From: Sphingobium sp. CECT 9361
GTDB taxonomy: Bacteria > Pseudomonadota > Alphaproteobacteria > Sphingomonadales > Sphingomonadaceae
Length of the DNA stretch: 64,000 bases
Direction: 5' to 3'
Assembly: GCF_918741285.1 (NCBI RefSeq)
Contig: NZ_CAKKNC010000021.1
Coordinates: 1-64,000 of the forward strand
Position numbers and translations under genes: made by a program. Positions 46,476 through 55,884 of the stretch are shown piece after piece (the first letter of the stretch is position 1; each line of letters begins with the position of its first letter). The notes beneath the pieces are model-generated. The model ran no database searches and was not told the DNA's origin. It worked only from the letters and a program-made list of their open reading frames with translations.

Positions 46476-47246
46476 TTACCAGGCGAGCATGTCCTCGAGT
46501 GTCAGTTCGGTGCCGGGCCCAATCAATATCGGATGGATGCCGTAATCGGTGGCGCCCTTTCCGTCCGTCAGCGGATTGTCGCCGATCATGACGGCCTGAT
46601 CGGGGGAAACGCCTGCAATGTCGCAGGCTCGAGAGAAAAGTAGCGGACCGGGTTTGCCGACCGTCATCACGGGAGTGTTTGGCGCACAGGCCAGTAATGC
46701 CGCCAGAACCGCTCCGGTTTCAGGTACGATTTCCCCATCTGTCCCGGGGTGCGTTACATCGCCATTGGCAACGATCAGTCTGGCGCCACCATGCAACGCA
46801 TTCGCCGCCCTGCACAGTTTGGCGTAGGTGAACCGCGTGTCGCGCATCAACAGTATCTGGTCCGGTGCTTCACGAACGAGCGTCAGGCCCATCTGCCTGG
46901 CACATCCTTTGATCCGCGCCGAGCCGAGCAACATGACCCGTGCATGTTTATCCTGGCTGGTCCACCGAACCGCCTCGGCGCCTGCCAGAACGATCCGTTC
47001 CGCCGGAATATGCACACCGGCCTGCTGTAATATACGGGAGAAATCCTCGGGCAAATGCGTCGAGTTATTCGACAGGATGACGATGCGATCGCCATGCCGC
47101 TGAAGCAATGTCCGCGCGCCCGGCACAAGCCTGCTGCCGATCATCACGCAGCCGTCCCAGTCAAGAAATATGGCGGCGGCTCGCTGAAATGCTTGTTGCG
47201 GTGATCGAAAAGGGGGCATGCTAACATGCGGATTACTCAATTGCAT
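46476..47246 (-). CDS. HAD-superfamily phosphatase, class IIA (NagD-like)
   Basis: A 256-residue phosphatase: motif I FLDWDGCVMIG (nucleophile Asp and acid/base Asp), motif II VILSNNST, motif III VGKPGP, motif IV MIGDNPLTDGKGA. The C2 cap fits the NagD/phosphoglycolate phosphatase class. ATG 47246 has GAGGGTGG before it. It converges on the RpiR regulator gene (13-base gap). With the phospholipase and transporter nearby it may dephosphorylate an imported phosphate ester such as glycerol phosphate, but that is inference. Confidence 0.82.
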   Translation of the reverse strand: MQLSNPHVSMPPFRSPQQAFQRAAAIFLDWDGCVMIGSRLVPGARTLLQRHGDRIVILSNNSTHLPEDFSRILQQAGVHIPAERIVLAGAEAVRWTSQDKHARVMLLGSARIKGCARQMGLTLVREAPDQILLMRDTRFTYAKLCRAANALHGGARLIVANGDVTHPGTDGEIVPETGAVLAALLACAPNTPVMTVGKPGPLLFSRACDIAGVSPDQAVMIGDNPLTDGKGATDYGIHPILIGPGTELTLEDMLAW

Positions 47247-47638
47247 TAGCCACCCTCTCAGAGAGGCTCTCGAAATACTCATATTATTTTGATTGTAAAG
47301 TGAGATAAACTCAAAAAAGTTGGGTCGTTTTGGTGCGTCTGCTTTTGCGCAATCGCATCTCGGTTGAGGCACCGCTCTCTTAAACTAGGCATAATGTGAT
47401 TTTGCTCGGCTCCTCAATCAAAAGCGCATCAGCCTTGTGAGCGATATGCCTATCTGGCGCCGACGCATGCAATACTTCATGGTTGTGTTGAGGACTGACC
47501 ATGCGAGCCTCTAGAGGCGGCAGGACATGGGCCATTGTAATTCTGCAATGTTGCCAGTTCGTCACATCATTTAAGGAGCGGAACCTATTCTTTGCAACGT
47601 GGCTTATCCCAGTGGGCCTGTTTGAATGGAGAATGAAA
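47247..47638. other. Divergent promoter region between HAD phosphatase and molybdoenzyme operon
   Basis: The first part (47270-47330) is AT-rich, with TATTATTTTGATTG, consistent with promoters. No gene is supported. A ribosome site GGAGA at 47628-47632 defines the next start. Confidence 0.45.
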
Positions 47639-49909
47639 ATGGCGGACTCAGCCGACCCAGTAGAATATGGCGGATCGTCGGGTGGATGGGGTTCGGTACG
47701 CGGCATGATCGGCACTCTGGCTCGCGAACTTTCTTCTCCTGGAGCGCTCGAAACACTGCGCAACCAGAACAAGCCCGGGGGGGTCATGTGCACCAGTTGC
47801 GCCTGGGGCAAGCCGAAGCATCCTCATGCATTTGAGTTCTGCGAAAATGGCGCGAAGGCCACCTTATGGGAACTTACTACCCATCGTTGCACACCGGATT
47901 TTTTCGCGAAACACAGCGTATCGGACCTGCGCGGCTGGAGCGATCATGACCTAGAGCATGAGGGGCGACTGACGGAACCGATGCGTTACGATGCTGCCGT
48001 CGATCATTATGTGCCTTGCAGTTGGGAGGAGGCATTTTCTTCCATCGGTGCGGAATTGCGCGGGATAGATCCCAAGTCAGCGGTCTTCTATGCGTCCGGG
48101 CGGGCGAGTTTAGAAACATCCTATCTCTATGCCCTGTTCGCGCGGCTTTATGGGCATAACAACCTGCCTGACAGTTCCAACATGTGCCACGAGACGACGT
48201 CAGTGACACTCAATCAGTTGATGGGGTCACCGGTAGGCACTTGCATCCTTGACGATTTTGAGCAGTGCGACGCGATCTTTTTTTTCGGGCAGAATACGGG
48301 GACCAATAGCCCACGTTTCCTTCATCCATTACAGAAGGCGGTGAAGCGGGGATGCAAGGTCGTGACCTTCAACCCCATCCGCGAGAAAGGGCTGATAGCT
48401 TTCACCAATCCGCAGAGTCCGACCGAGATGCTGACTGGCAAGGATACGGAGATCAGCTGTCAGTATCTTCAGGTGCGCGCCGGAGGCGATATCGCCGCCA
48501 TTATGGGCCTGTGCAAATATGTACTGGCGCAGGATGATGCGCGCGGCGGTACGATCATCGACCGTGCTTTCATCGATACCCACTGCACCGGTTTCGAGGA
48601 GTTCCGCGCCCGCGCCGATGCGACATCATGGGAACAGATTGAGCTGGAGTCGGGCCTGAGGCGCGCAGATATCGAGGAAGCGGGCCGCATCTATGTGGAG
48701 GCGGAGCGGGTAATCGGCGTCTATGGCATGGGCCTGACGCAGCATGTGCATGGCTTTGAAAATATTGCGATGTTGGTGAACCTGCTGCTGATGCGCGGCC
48801 ATATCGGGCGGCCGGGCGCTGGGATCTGCCCCGTGCGTGGTCATAGTAATGTGCAAGGTCAGCGTACGGTGGGTATTTCCGAAAAGCCCGAGCTGGTACC
48901 ATTGGACAAGTTGGCCGAGCAGTTCGGCTTCGATCCGCCGCGTGAGCACGGCATGACGACGGTTAAAGTGTGCGAAGAGTTGCTCGAAGGCAACGTGCAG
49001 GCCTTTATCGGACTGGGTGGCAACTTCCTGCGCGCGATCCCAGATCAGGGGCGGATCGAATCGGCATGGGAAAATATGCGGTTAACGGTGCAGATTGCCA
49101 CCAAGCTCAATCGTAGCCATTTGTTCAACGGCAAGATCGCCTATCTGCTCCCTTGCCTGGGCCGCAGTGAAGAAGATCTGCAGGCAGGTGGCGCGCAGAC
49201 GGTAACGATTGAGGATAGTTTCAGCCATATCCACGGGTCGATTGGCCATAGGAAGCCTGCCAGCAAGCATCTGAAATCTGAACTGGCAATCGTAGCGGGT
49301 ATCGCCAAGGCGACACTGCCATCCAATCCCAAGGTGCGCTGGGACGATTGGACAGCCGATTATGCGCTGGTCCGCGATTTGATCGCCGACACGTATCACG
49401 AAGAATTTCACGACATGAACGCGCGCATGTTCGAGCCGGGCGGCTTCTATCGCGGTAATGGTGCGCGCGAACGCATCTGGAAGACTGAGAGCGGCAAGGC
49501 GCAGTTCACTGCCCCAGCAATGCTGGCCGCCACCGATGTGGCCGACGCGCCGGGCCGCTATCGGCTGGTCACGGTTCGGTCGAACGATCAGTTCAACACG
49601 ACGATTTATGGCTATAGCGACCGGTTGCGCGGGATCGAGGGCAAGCGGGACGTCATCCTGATCAATCCCGCCGATATCGAACGGGCCGGACTGGTCGCTG
49701 GGCAGCGTGTGACGTTGGTGGGCGATGCTGGCGACGGCCATGTGCGACGTATCGAGCGACTGGAGATCGTACCTTACAATCTGCCCAATGGGACGATCGT
49801 AGGCTATTATCCTGAGCTCAATCCTCTGATTGCCCTTTCCCACCATGATCAGCATTCGAAAACTCCCGCCAGTAAGGCGGTGCCTGTTAGGATCGAGGCG
49901 ATAGGTTGA
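47639..49909 (+). CDS. FdhF/YdeP-type molybdopterin oxidoreductase (formate dehydrogenase-like)
   Basis: A 756-residue bis-MGD enzyme. The N-terminal cysteine motif is CTSCAWGKP and then FCENG, the reduced Fe-S motif of the FdhF/YdeP subgroup. The Mo-site pair is Cys183-His184 (SSNMCHETTS), the Cys equivalent of the formate dehydrogenase selenocysteine-histidine pair. The C-terminal MGD domain is present (RYRLVTVRSNDQFNTTIYGYSDRLRG). It is cytoplasmic, with no Tat signal. ATG 47639 sits seven bases after GGAG; ATG 47633 is too close. It is followed with a four-base overlap by a formate/nitrite channel gene, supporting formate or a similar small acid as substrate. No FdhD or electron-transfer subunit is adjacent. 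Confidence 0.85.
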   Translation: MADSADPVEYGGSSGGWGSVRGMIGTLARELSSPGALETLRNQNKPGGVMCTSCAWGKPKHPHAFEFCENGAKATLWELTTHRCTPDFFAKHSVSDLRGWSDHDLEHEGRLTEPMRYDAAVDHYVPCSWEEAFSSIGAELRGIDPKSAVFYASGRASLETSYLYALFARLYGHNNLPDSSNMCHETTSVTLNQLMGSPVGTCILDDFEQCDAIFFFGQNTGTNSPRFLHPLQKAVKRGCKVVTFNPIREKGLIAFTNPQSPTEMLTGKDTEISCQYLQVRAGGDIAAIMGLCKYVLAQDDARGGTIIDRAFIDTHCTGFEEFRARADATSWEQIELESGLRRADIEEAGRIYVEAERVIGVYGMGLTQHVHGFENIAMLVNLLLMRGHIGRPGAGICPVRGHSNVQGQRTVGISEKPELVPLDKLAEQFGFDPPREHGMTTVKVCEELLEGNVQAFIGLGGNFLRAIPDQGRIESAWENMRLTVQIATKLNRSHLFNGKIAYLLPCLGRSEEDLQAGGAQTVTIEDSFSHIHGSIGHRKPASKHLKSELAIVAGIAKATLPSNPKVRWDDWTADYALVRDLIADTYHEEFHDMNARMFEPGGFYRGNGARERIWKTESGKAQFTAPAMLAATDVADAPGRYRLVTVRSNDQFNTTIYGYSDRLRGIEGKRDVILINPADIERAGLVAGQRVTLVGDAGDGHVRRIERLEIVPYNLPNGTIVGYYPELNPLIALSHHDQHSKTPASKAVPVRIEAIG

Positions 49910-50697
49910 GCAGCGCTGCACAAACAATCGAGGACCCTGTCGGTGACGCCATCGCCGAGGCTGCGCCCGCCGCGCTTGCAGCCAAGGCGCAGCAGCCTGC
50001 GGGGCGCATGATTGTACTGGCGATATTTGCGGGTGCATTCATTGCCTTCGGATCAGTCGCTTCGCTCGTAGCACAAGCGAATATGGGCGATGGTGGGTCT
50101 GTGCATATGCTGTCAGGTATCGCCTTTTCTGTCGGGCTCATGATGGTCATGATCGTGGGCGCGGAGCTGTTCACTGGCAACACGATGATGGCGCTTGCGA
50201 CACTCACGGGAGATCTGGGCGCCGGACGAATGGCCAAGGCGTGGGCGGTTGTGTGGATCGGCAACTTGGCTGGCAGCGTTGCCATTGCTGTATTATTCCA
50301 TGCGGCAGGAGGACTCTCCGACGGCGTAGGTGAAGCGGCGAGCGCGCTGGTCAAGACCAAGCTGGGCAAGTCGGCACTCGCGATATTCTGTTCAGCGATA
50401 TTGGCGAACATGTTGGTGTGCCTGGCCGTGTGGATGGCCATGAGCGCTAGAACGATACCCGCCAGGATTTTGGCGATTGTCGGTCCCGTCACGGTCTTCG
50501 TCAGTGCGGGCCTGGAACATTCGATCGCTAACATGTCGATCCTGCCCCTCGGCTGGCTGGCGGACGCTGGTCAAGTGCCGGATTTAGTTGGCGGCTTTGC
50601 CAATCTCGCGGTCAGCACAGCGGGTAACATTGTCGGCGGCGGCGCTGTGGCACTGGGTGTCGCCTACGGCCATGACGTCTGGCGCAGGGCGGGGTGA
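49906..50697 (+). CDS. Formate/nitrite transporter family (FNT) channel
   Basis: A 263-residue, six-TM FNT channel: FAGAFIAFGSVASLVA, GAELFTGNTMMALATL, NLAGSVAIAVLF, SAILANMLVCLAVWMA and FVSAGLEHSIANMSI are the family's helices, with the conserved central His in LEHSIANM. The start is TTG 49906, overlapping the previous stop (TTGA), with GAGGCGATAGG upstream. It passes formate or nitrite across the inner membrane for the upstream molybdoenzyme. Confidence 0.88.
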   Translation: MSSAAQTIEDPVGDAIAEAAPAALAAKAQQPAGRMIVLAIFAGAFIAFGSVASLVAQANMGDGGSVHMLSGIAFSVGLMMVMIVGAELFTGNTMMALATLTGDLGAGRMAKAWAVVWIGNLAGSVAIAVLFHAAGGLSDGVGEAASALVKTKLGKSALAIFCSAILANMLVCLAVWMAMSARTIPARILAIVGPVTVFVSAGLEHSIANMSILPLGWLADAGQVPDLVGGFANLAVSTAGNIVGGGAVALGVAYGHDVWRRAG

Positions 50698-50722
50698 TTG
50701 CTGGTATGACGAAGGGGGGCGA

Positions 50723-51418
50723 ATGACGAGCTATTGTGGGCCGCCGCCCTTGCCCGATCAGGCCATGCTAGTCTGGAATCTGGACCCGGTGCTGCTGGCG
50801 GGATTGGCAATTTGTGCTTTGTTTGCCCTGCGTTTGCCCAAGGTGGGCCCTGCAATGGCTGCGGTCGCGGTTCTGGCGGTGACGTTCGTCTCGCCCTTGT
50901 GTGCAATCAGTGTAGCTTTGTTCACGGCCCGCGCGGTCCACCATATCCTGATCGTCACGATTGCTGCGCCCCTGTTCGCGCTGGCCTTTCCCAGCCGAAC
51001 GGTCACCATGATCGGCCCAGCGTTCGTTGCGGCTACGGGCTTGCTGTGGGCTTGGCACTTGCCATCGCTTTACGATGCGGCGCTCACAGATGCGAGGATC
51101 TATTGGCTTATGCAGGTGAGCCTGCTCGGATCGGCTATCTGGTTCTGGCGCTGCCTGTTTGCTGCGCCGCTAGTGTCCGCCACAATGGGCACGATCGCCG
51201 GGATGGCGCAGATGGGCATGTTGGGGGCGCTGCTGACCTTTGCTCCTGCTTCGCTCTATGTCGCTCATGCCGGAACGACGCTCGCCTGGGGGCTGCCCCA
51301 GCTTCTCGATCAGCAGTTGGCGGGCCTGGTCATGTGGGTCCCGGGCGTTATTCCCTATGCCATTGCGCTGGCATGGATCGCCCGGTGCGGTTGGATGCGG
51401 GCGAGCGTTACGGCATGA
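50723..51418 (+). CDS. CtaG-type cytochrome c oxidase assembly factor (caa3_CtaG)
   Basis: A 231-residue polytopic membrane protein with the caa3_CtaG pattern: HHILIVTIAAPLFALAFP, WAWHLPSLYDAAL, LLDQQLAGLVMWVPG. It helps copper insertion or assembly of caa3-type oxidases. ATG 50723 follows AAGGGGGGCGA. Its stop overlaps the CopD-like start. This is the membrane protein type, not the Cox11-type protein sometimes also called CtaG. Confidence 0.85.
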   Translation: MTSYCGPPPLPDQAMLVWNLDPVLLAGLAICALFALRLPKVGPAMAAVAVLAVTFVSPLCAISVALFTARAVHHILIVTIAAPLFALAFPSRTVTMIGPAFVAATGLLWAWHLPSLYDAALTDARIYWLMQVSLLGSAIWFWRCLFAAPLVSATMGTIAGMAQMGMLGALLTFAPASLYVAHAGTTLAWGLPQLLDQQLAGLVMWVPGVIPYAIALAWIARCGWMRASVTA

Positions 51419-51912
51419 TCGTGGCGATCAAATTCCTGCATATCGCCGCTTTGTGCCTGTGGTGTGCGGGGCTGATAGGTTTGCCACTGGTGCTGGCACG
51501 GCATCAGGCCAACGACGATCAGAGCGAATATGCGCGCCTGCGCGTGATGACGCATCGTGCCTATACCGGCATCGTCACGCCAGCTGCGGTCATCGCGATT
51601 GTGATGGGCACCGCCTTAGTTTTTCTTCGTGGCCTGTTCGTGCCGTGGATGTTCGCCAAGCTGGTGGGAGTGGGCGTGCTGGTATTACTGCATGCCTGGA
51701 TCGGGCATGTCACCCTGATTGCAGGCGAACGGCAAGGCAACTACGATCCACCGCGCGGCTGGCCGGCGATGACCGTCACGATCGCGACCAGTGCGACGGT
51801 GGCGATCCTGTTGCTCGTGCTGAGCAAGCCGATCTTGAGCGATCAGCTGGCGCCTGAATGGCTTATGCGACCGCAGGATCAGCCATTGCCGGTGGACGAG
51901 GTGCCGATTTGA
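51415..51912 (+). CDS. CopD-like four-TM membrane protein of the oxidase operon
   Basis: A 165-residue protein: four hydrophobic helices (IVAIKFLHIAALCLWCAGLIGLP, TGIVTPAAVIAIVMGTALVF, FAKLVGVGVLVLLHAWIGHV, VTIATSATVAILLLVLS). The conserved His residues in FLHIAALCLW and LLHAWIGHV fit the CopD/HemJ-like superfamily, possibly heme- or copper-binding. It overlaps ctaG by four bases. Its 3' end overlaps the 3' end of the convergent DUF2231 gene by 34 bases. Confidence 0.75.
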   Translation: MIVAIKFLHIAALCLWCAGLIGLPLVLARHQANDDQSEYARLRVMTHRAYTGIVTPAAVIAIVMGTALVFLRGLFVPWMFAKLVGVGVLVLLHAWIGHVTLIAGERQGNYDPPRGWPAMTVTIATSATVAILLLVLSKPILSDQLAPEWLMRPQDQPLPVDEVPI

Positions 51913-52424
51913 TAATCGAACACCAGCTTTCCGCCATGCCAGCCCGTGACGGCCGTGAAGGCAGCCGCGAAGGCGGACAGGAGCAGGCCCCAAGGCAACA
52001 CAGCCTGTTCAAAGCCGGATGTCAGCCGATAGCCCCAATTTGCGCCCAAAATCGACAGCAGCATCACCGCGATGATGAAGTGGGTCCAACTTGCAGCGCG
52101 CGCACGGATGCCTGCGACCAGCAGCAGTTCGACCGTTCCGGATATGCCCGCCAACACGCCCAGCAGGAACGCCATGCCACTGGCCCACAACGCAGCGCGC
52201 GCCCAGAAAATGTCGCCTGTCCACCAGTAAAAGGCGTCTGCGCCCAGCGTACACATGGCGAGCGCGACCGGGAAGGCCACAAGCATCGCGTGGACCGGGT
52301 GTCCGGCCACCGCAATTTTCGATTCCGTGCGGTGAAAGTGGGGTTGCGCCGAAACCGGGTCGATCAATGCGTCCTCGATTTCCGCCTTCTGTTCATTGAG
52401 TGCGGCCATCGGGGCATCATGCAC
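51879..52424 (-). CDS. DUF2231 membrane protein
   Basis: A 181-residue, four-TM protein with the DUF2231 motif GHPVHAMLVAFPVALAMCTLGADAFYWW. The role is unknown; members often lie with respiratory or heme genes. It is coded opposite to the oxidase operon and overlaps the CopD-like gene tail by 34 bases. Its start (52424, or 52409 for a shorter form) collides with the oxidase subunit II start, so the two transcripts must overlap. Confidence 0.78.
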   Translation of the reverse strand: MHDAPMAALNEQKAEIEDALIDPVSAQPHFHRTESKIAVAGHPVHAMLVAFPVALAMCTLGADAFYWWTGDIFWARAALWASGMAFLLGVLAGISGTVELLLVAGIRARAASWTHFIIAVMLLSILGANWGYRLTSGFEQAVLPWGLLLSAFAAAFTAVTGWHGGKLVFDYQIGTSSTGNG

Positions 52425-53090
52425 CGATTTGGTCGAACTATGCCAGCCATGATCGTGGGTGGATGCGGCGGGCCGCTCTCCACGCTCGACACGGCGGGAC
52501 CGGCGTCTAGCGATGTAGCGACTTTATGGTGGGTCATGCTGTCGGGCGCAGCCATGCTGACGTTATTGGTTCTCACGCTATTGTTGCTGGCTTTTTCGCC
52601 GCGCAATCGTCCTTTCAAAAACGGCGGGCGGTTGTGGATATGCTGGCTGGGCGTGGCAATGCCTAGCGCGGTGCTGACGGCGTTGCTGGGCTATGCGCTG
52701 ATACTCGGTGAGGGGTCCATTGCCGAACCCGTGCCGGGACGGGTAACGGTCGAAGCCACCGGACATCAGTGGTATTGGACGTTCAGGCAACCCGGATCGA
52801 ACAGCGTGATTGCGACGCGCGGGGTGCTGCATATACCTGTTGGTCAACCGGTTGACGTGCGGGTCGGATCTGCGGACGTAATCCATAGCTTTTGGGTGCC
52901 GCGTCTGGGGGGCAAGATGGATGCCATCCCGGGCCAGATCAACATATTGCGCATTCAGGCCGATCGGTCGGGTGTGTTTGAGGGGCAATGTGCGGAATTT
53001 TGCGGTCTGAACCATGCGACCAACCGGTTCCGCGTCGTCGCCCATGATGAACGGGACTGGGCCCGGTTCCAGCAGGAGGGCGGCCGGTGA
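52419..53090 (+). CDS. Heme-copper oxidase subunit II (CuA subunit), putative lipoprotein
   Basis: About 223 residues: a short n-region and a possible lipobox (MIVGGC), two TMs (about 36-62 and 75-100), then the cupredoxin domain (ATGHQWYWTFRQPG, DVIHSFWVPRLGGKMDAIPGQ). The CuA site reads CAEFCGLNHATN: the two Cys, Glu and His are present, but the usual axial Met three residues after the His is Asn. The start is uncertain: ATG 52419, 52440 or 52449. It ends overlapping the subunit I start. Confidence 0.85.
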   Translation: MHRFGRTMPAMIVGGCGGPLSTLDTAGPASSDVATLWWVMLSGAAMLTLLVLTLLLLAFSPRNRPFKNGGRLWICWLGVAMPSAVLTALLGYALILGEGSIAEPVPGRVTVEATGHQWYWTFRQPGSNSVIATRGVLHIPVGQPVDVRVGSADVIHSFWVPRLGGKMDAIPGQINILRIQADRSGVFEGQCAEFCGLNHATNRFRVVAHDERDWARFQQEGGR

Positions 53091-55579
53091 ACGCCTTGCG
53101 TCACCACCGGGCGCTCACCGAGATTTGGGGCACGCCGCGCGGATGGCGCGGTACGATGATATCGGTCAATCATTCCGACATTGGTAAGCGCTTCATTTTG
53201 GCCGCCTTCGCCTTCTTTGCTATCGGCGGGGTACTCGCGATGCTGATCCGCGCGCAACTGGCGACGCCAGACAGCGCCTTTGTTGGACCAGCCATCTATA
53301 ATCAGTTGTTCACGATGCATGGCAGCATCATGATGTTCCTGTTCGCCATTCCCATGTTCGAAGGACTGGCACTATACCTGTTGCCAAAGATGCTGGGCAG
53401 CCGCGACATGGCGTTTCCGCGCCTTTCGGCTTATGGCTGGTGGTGCTATCTGTTCGGCGGAACCATCCTGATCGCGGCGTTGGTGCTGGGCGTCGCGCCC
53501 GATGGCGGATGGTTCATGTACACCCCGCTTTCGTCCAAAATCTATACGCCTGGCATCAATGCCGATGTCTGGCTGCTTGGCATTACCTTCGTCGAGATTT
53601 CGGCAATGGCCGCGGCGATCGAGATTTGCGTATCGATACTGAAACTGCGTGCGCCGGGGATGCGGCTGGACCGGATGCCGCCGTTCGCCTGGTATCTGCT
53701 GATCACCGCAATGATGATGATCGTCGCCTTTCCGCCGCTGATCCTGGGGTCTATCCTCCTGGAGCTGGAGCGGGCGTTCGACTGGCCTTTTTTTGATCCA
53801 GCGCACGGCGGCAGTCCGCTCTTATGGCAGCATCTGTTTTGGCTGTTCGGCCATCCGGAGGTTTATATCATCTTCCTGCCGGCCGCTGGTGTCGTCTCGA
53901 CAGTGCTGCCGGTGATGGCCCGCACGCAGATATTGGGATATGGCGCGATCGTCGCGGCTTTGATCGCGCTGGCATTCCTCAGCTTCGGGCTGTGGGTCCA
54001 CCATATGTTTACGACCGGCATTCCGCATATGGCGCTGGGGTTCTTTTCCGCAGCCTCCGCGCTGGTCGCTGTGCCGACCGCGCTGCAAATATTCGCGTGG
54101 ATCGGGACGCTGTGGAACGGTCGCCCGGAACTCAAGCTGCCGATGCTCTATCTCCTCGGTTTCTTTCTAGTGTTTGTGCTGGGTGGCTTGACGGGCGTAA
54201 TGCTGGCGATGGTGCCGTTCGACGGGCAGGCGCATGACAGCTATTTCGTCGTCGCGCATCTGCATTATGTGCTGGTCGGGGGCTTCATCTTTCCGATGAT
54301 GGCAGGCGCCTATTATTGGCTACCTCATTTCAGCGGCAGGTCGCGCGTGCCTCGGTTGGGTGAGGCGGCGTTCTGGATGATCCTTGTCGGATTCAACCTG
54401 ACATTTTTCCTCATGCACTTGACCGGCCTGCTAGGTATGCCGCGCAGGATCTACACCTATACGGACGATATGGGCTGGACCTGGCTCAACCTGCTGTCGT
54501 CCGTGGGCAGTTTCGTGATGGCGTTCGGCTTTGCGTTGTTCGCGCTGGACGTAGGTCTGCAAATCGCGCTGTCCCGCCGCAGCCGTCGCAATCCATGGGG
54601 AGCGGGGACGCTGGAATGGGCTATGCCGATCCCCGCGCCCGCTTATAATTTCGCCAGCCAGCCAGAGGTGGCGGATCGCGATCCGCTGAGCGGCGACCCC
54701 TTGCTAGCGCTGAAACTGGCGCGTGGCGAGGGCTACCTCGCGCAGGCGCGGCATGGCTGGCGCGAGACAATGGCGGTAGACAGCAGCAGCGGCGCCATCG
54801 ATCATGTTGTGATCCTGCCAGGCAATAGCCGCCTGCCCATTGTCACTGCGGCAGTGACTGGGTGCTTTTTCCTGTCCGTGCTTATGGGATATTATTGGAT
54901 GGCGCTGTTGCCGGTCATGGCAGTCATCGGGCTTGGGTGGCGCTGGGCATGGGCGCTGGGATCACGCGCAGATGTCGGGCCTATGGCAATCGGCAAGGGA
55001 CAGACGGCCCTTGTTCATCGCGAAGCGGCGGGCGGACCGGCATGGTGGGGGAGTATTTTCCTGCTGGTCGCTGATTCCGTGCTGCTGGCGTCCTTGCTAT
55101 TCGGCTATGCATTTCTGTGGGTCGTGGCGCCGAATTGGCCGCCGCCGCAGACGATCGACGGCGGTTTGGGCGTCGCCATAATGACAGCGCTCTCGGGTTC
55201 GGCAGCGGTGTTTCTGGCGCGGCGGTCGGAGGCTTCAGGCCGTCAAGGATCGTTGGGAATGGCGGGACAGACCGCCATCGGGGCCGCCTGTGCGCACGGA
55301 GCTTCCGCCATTGGGCTGCTGGTGATTGGCATCACCGCCCTGCCGCCGCCCAGCAACCACGCATATGCAGCCGTCGCATGGGTATTGCTGGCTTATGGCA
55401 TCCTGCATGCTCTGGTCGCTCTGCTGTGCGCGGCGTTCGTTCGCGCGCGCATTGGCGGAGGCTATATTTCGGCGAGGCGTTTCCGGGAGTTTGAGATCAC
55501 GCGGCTGTTTGGCGATTACTCTGGGATGGTCATACTGATCATACTGCTTTGTCTTTTCATGCCGAGCATCGCGCTATGA
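53087..55579 (+). CDS. Cytochrome oxidase subunit I fused to subunit III
   Basis: An 830-residue polytopic protein. Subunit I (about 1-545) has the heme a ligand His in FTMHGSIMM, CuB ligands in WLFGHPEVYI (with the cross-linked Tyr) and VHHMFTTG, and the heme pair in VVAHLHYVLVGG. Residues about 590-830 are a subunit III-like region (LVHREAAGGPAWWGSIFLLVADSVLLASLLFGYAFLWV). The start is GTG 53087 after AGGAGGGCGG, overlapping the subunit II stop. Fused I+III oxidases are known for caa3-type enzymes. It is the terminal electron acceptor enzyme of this operon. Confidence 0.93.
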   Translation: MNALRHHRALTEIWGTPRGWRGTMISVNHSDIGKRFILAAFAFFAIGGVLAMLIRAQLATPDSAFVGPAIYNQLFTMHGSIMMFLFAIPMFEGLALYLLPKMLGSRDMAFPRLSAYGWWCYLFGGTILIAALVLGVAPDGGWFMYTPLSSKIYTPGINADVWLLGITFVEISAMAAAIEICVSILKLRAPGMRLDRMPPFAWYLLITAMMMIVAFPPLILGSILLELERAFDWPFFDPAHGGSPLLWQHLFWLFGHPEVYIIFLPAAGVVSTVLPVMARTQILGYGAIVAALIALAFLSFGLWVHHMFTTGIPHMALGFFSAASALVAVPTALQIFAWIGTLWNGRPELKLPMLYLLGFFLVFVLGGLTGVMLAMVPFDGQAHDSYFVVAHLHYVLVGGFIFPMMAGAYYWLPHFSGRSRVPRLGEAAFWMILVGFNLTFFLMHLTGLLGMPRRIYTYTDDMGWTWLNLLSSVGSFVMAFGFALFALDVGLQIALSRRSRRNPWGAGTLEWAMPIPAPAYNFASQPEVADRDPLSGDPLLALKLARGEGYLAQARHGWRETMAVDSSSGAIDHVVILPGNSRLPIVTAAVTGCFFLSVLMGYYWMALLPVMAVIGLGWRWAWALGSRADVGPMAIGKGQTALVHREAAGGPAWWGSIFLLVADSVLLASLLFGYAFLWVVAPNWPPPQTIDGGLGVAIMTALSGSAAVFLARRSEASGRQGSLGMAGQTAIGAACAHGASAIGLLVIGITALPPPSNHAYAAVAWVLLAYGILHALVALLCAAFVRARIGGGYISARRFREFEITRLFGDYSGMVILIILLCLFMPSIAL

Positions 55580-55884
55580 TGTTGTTGGCGCGCGCGAGCA
55601 TGGGAATGATCTGGTGGGCGTTCGGATTTTCCCTTCTCTACGCCCTGCACGGGCTGGGCTGCGCTAACGGTTGGATTAGTGTGTCGCTAGCGGGCGGGAG
55701 TCTTTTCCGATGGATATTGGTTGGTATCTGGCTCGTGCTGGGATTTGGTGGGGCCATTGTCATCCGTCGGGCTTGGATTATGCCAGTGGGGTTCGAACGG
55801 AGTCTGGCCGTGGCGTGCGGCATCGCCGGCTTTTTCGGAACGGCTCTAACGGGAACGCCCCTCATGGTGTCGTCTACATGCTAG
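55576..55884 (+). CDS. Small three-TM membrane protein at the end of the oxidase operon
   Basis: A 102-residue hydrophobic protein starting at ATG 55576, overlapping the subunit I/III stop (ATGA). Helices: MIWWAFGFSLLYALHGLGC, WILVGIWLVLGFGGAIVI, LAVACGIAGFFGTALTGTPL. No named family is recognised. Position suggests a small oxidase-associated subunit or assembly protein. Confidence 0.65.
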   Translation: MMLLARASMGMIWWAFGFSLLYALHGLGCANGWISVSLAGGSLFRWILVGIWLVLGFGGAIVIRRAWIMPVGFERSLAVACGIAGFFGTALTGTPLMVSSTC

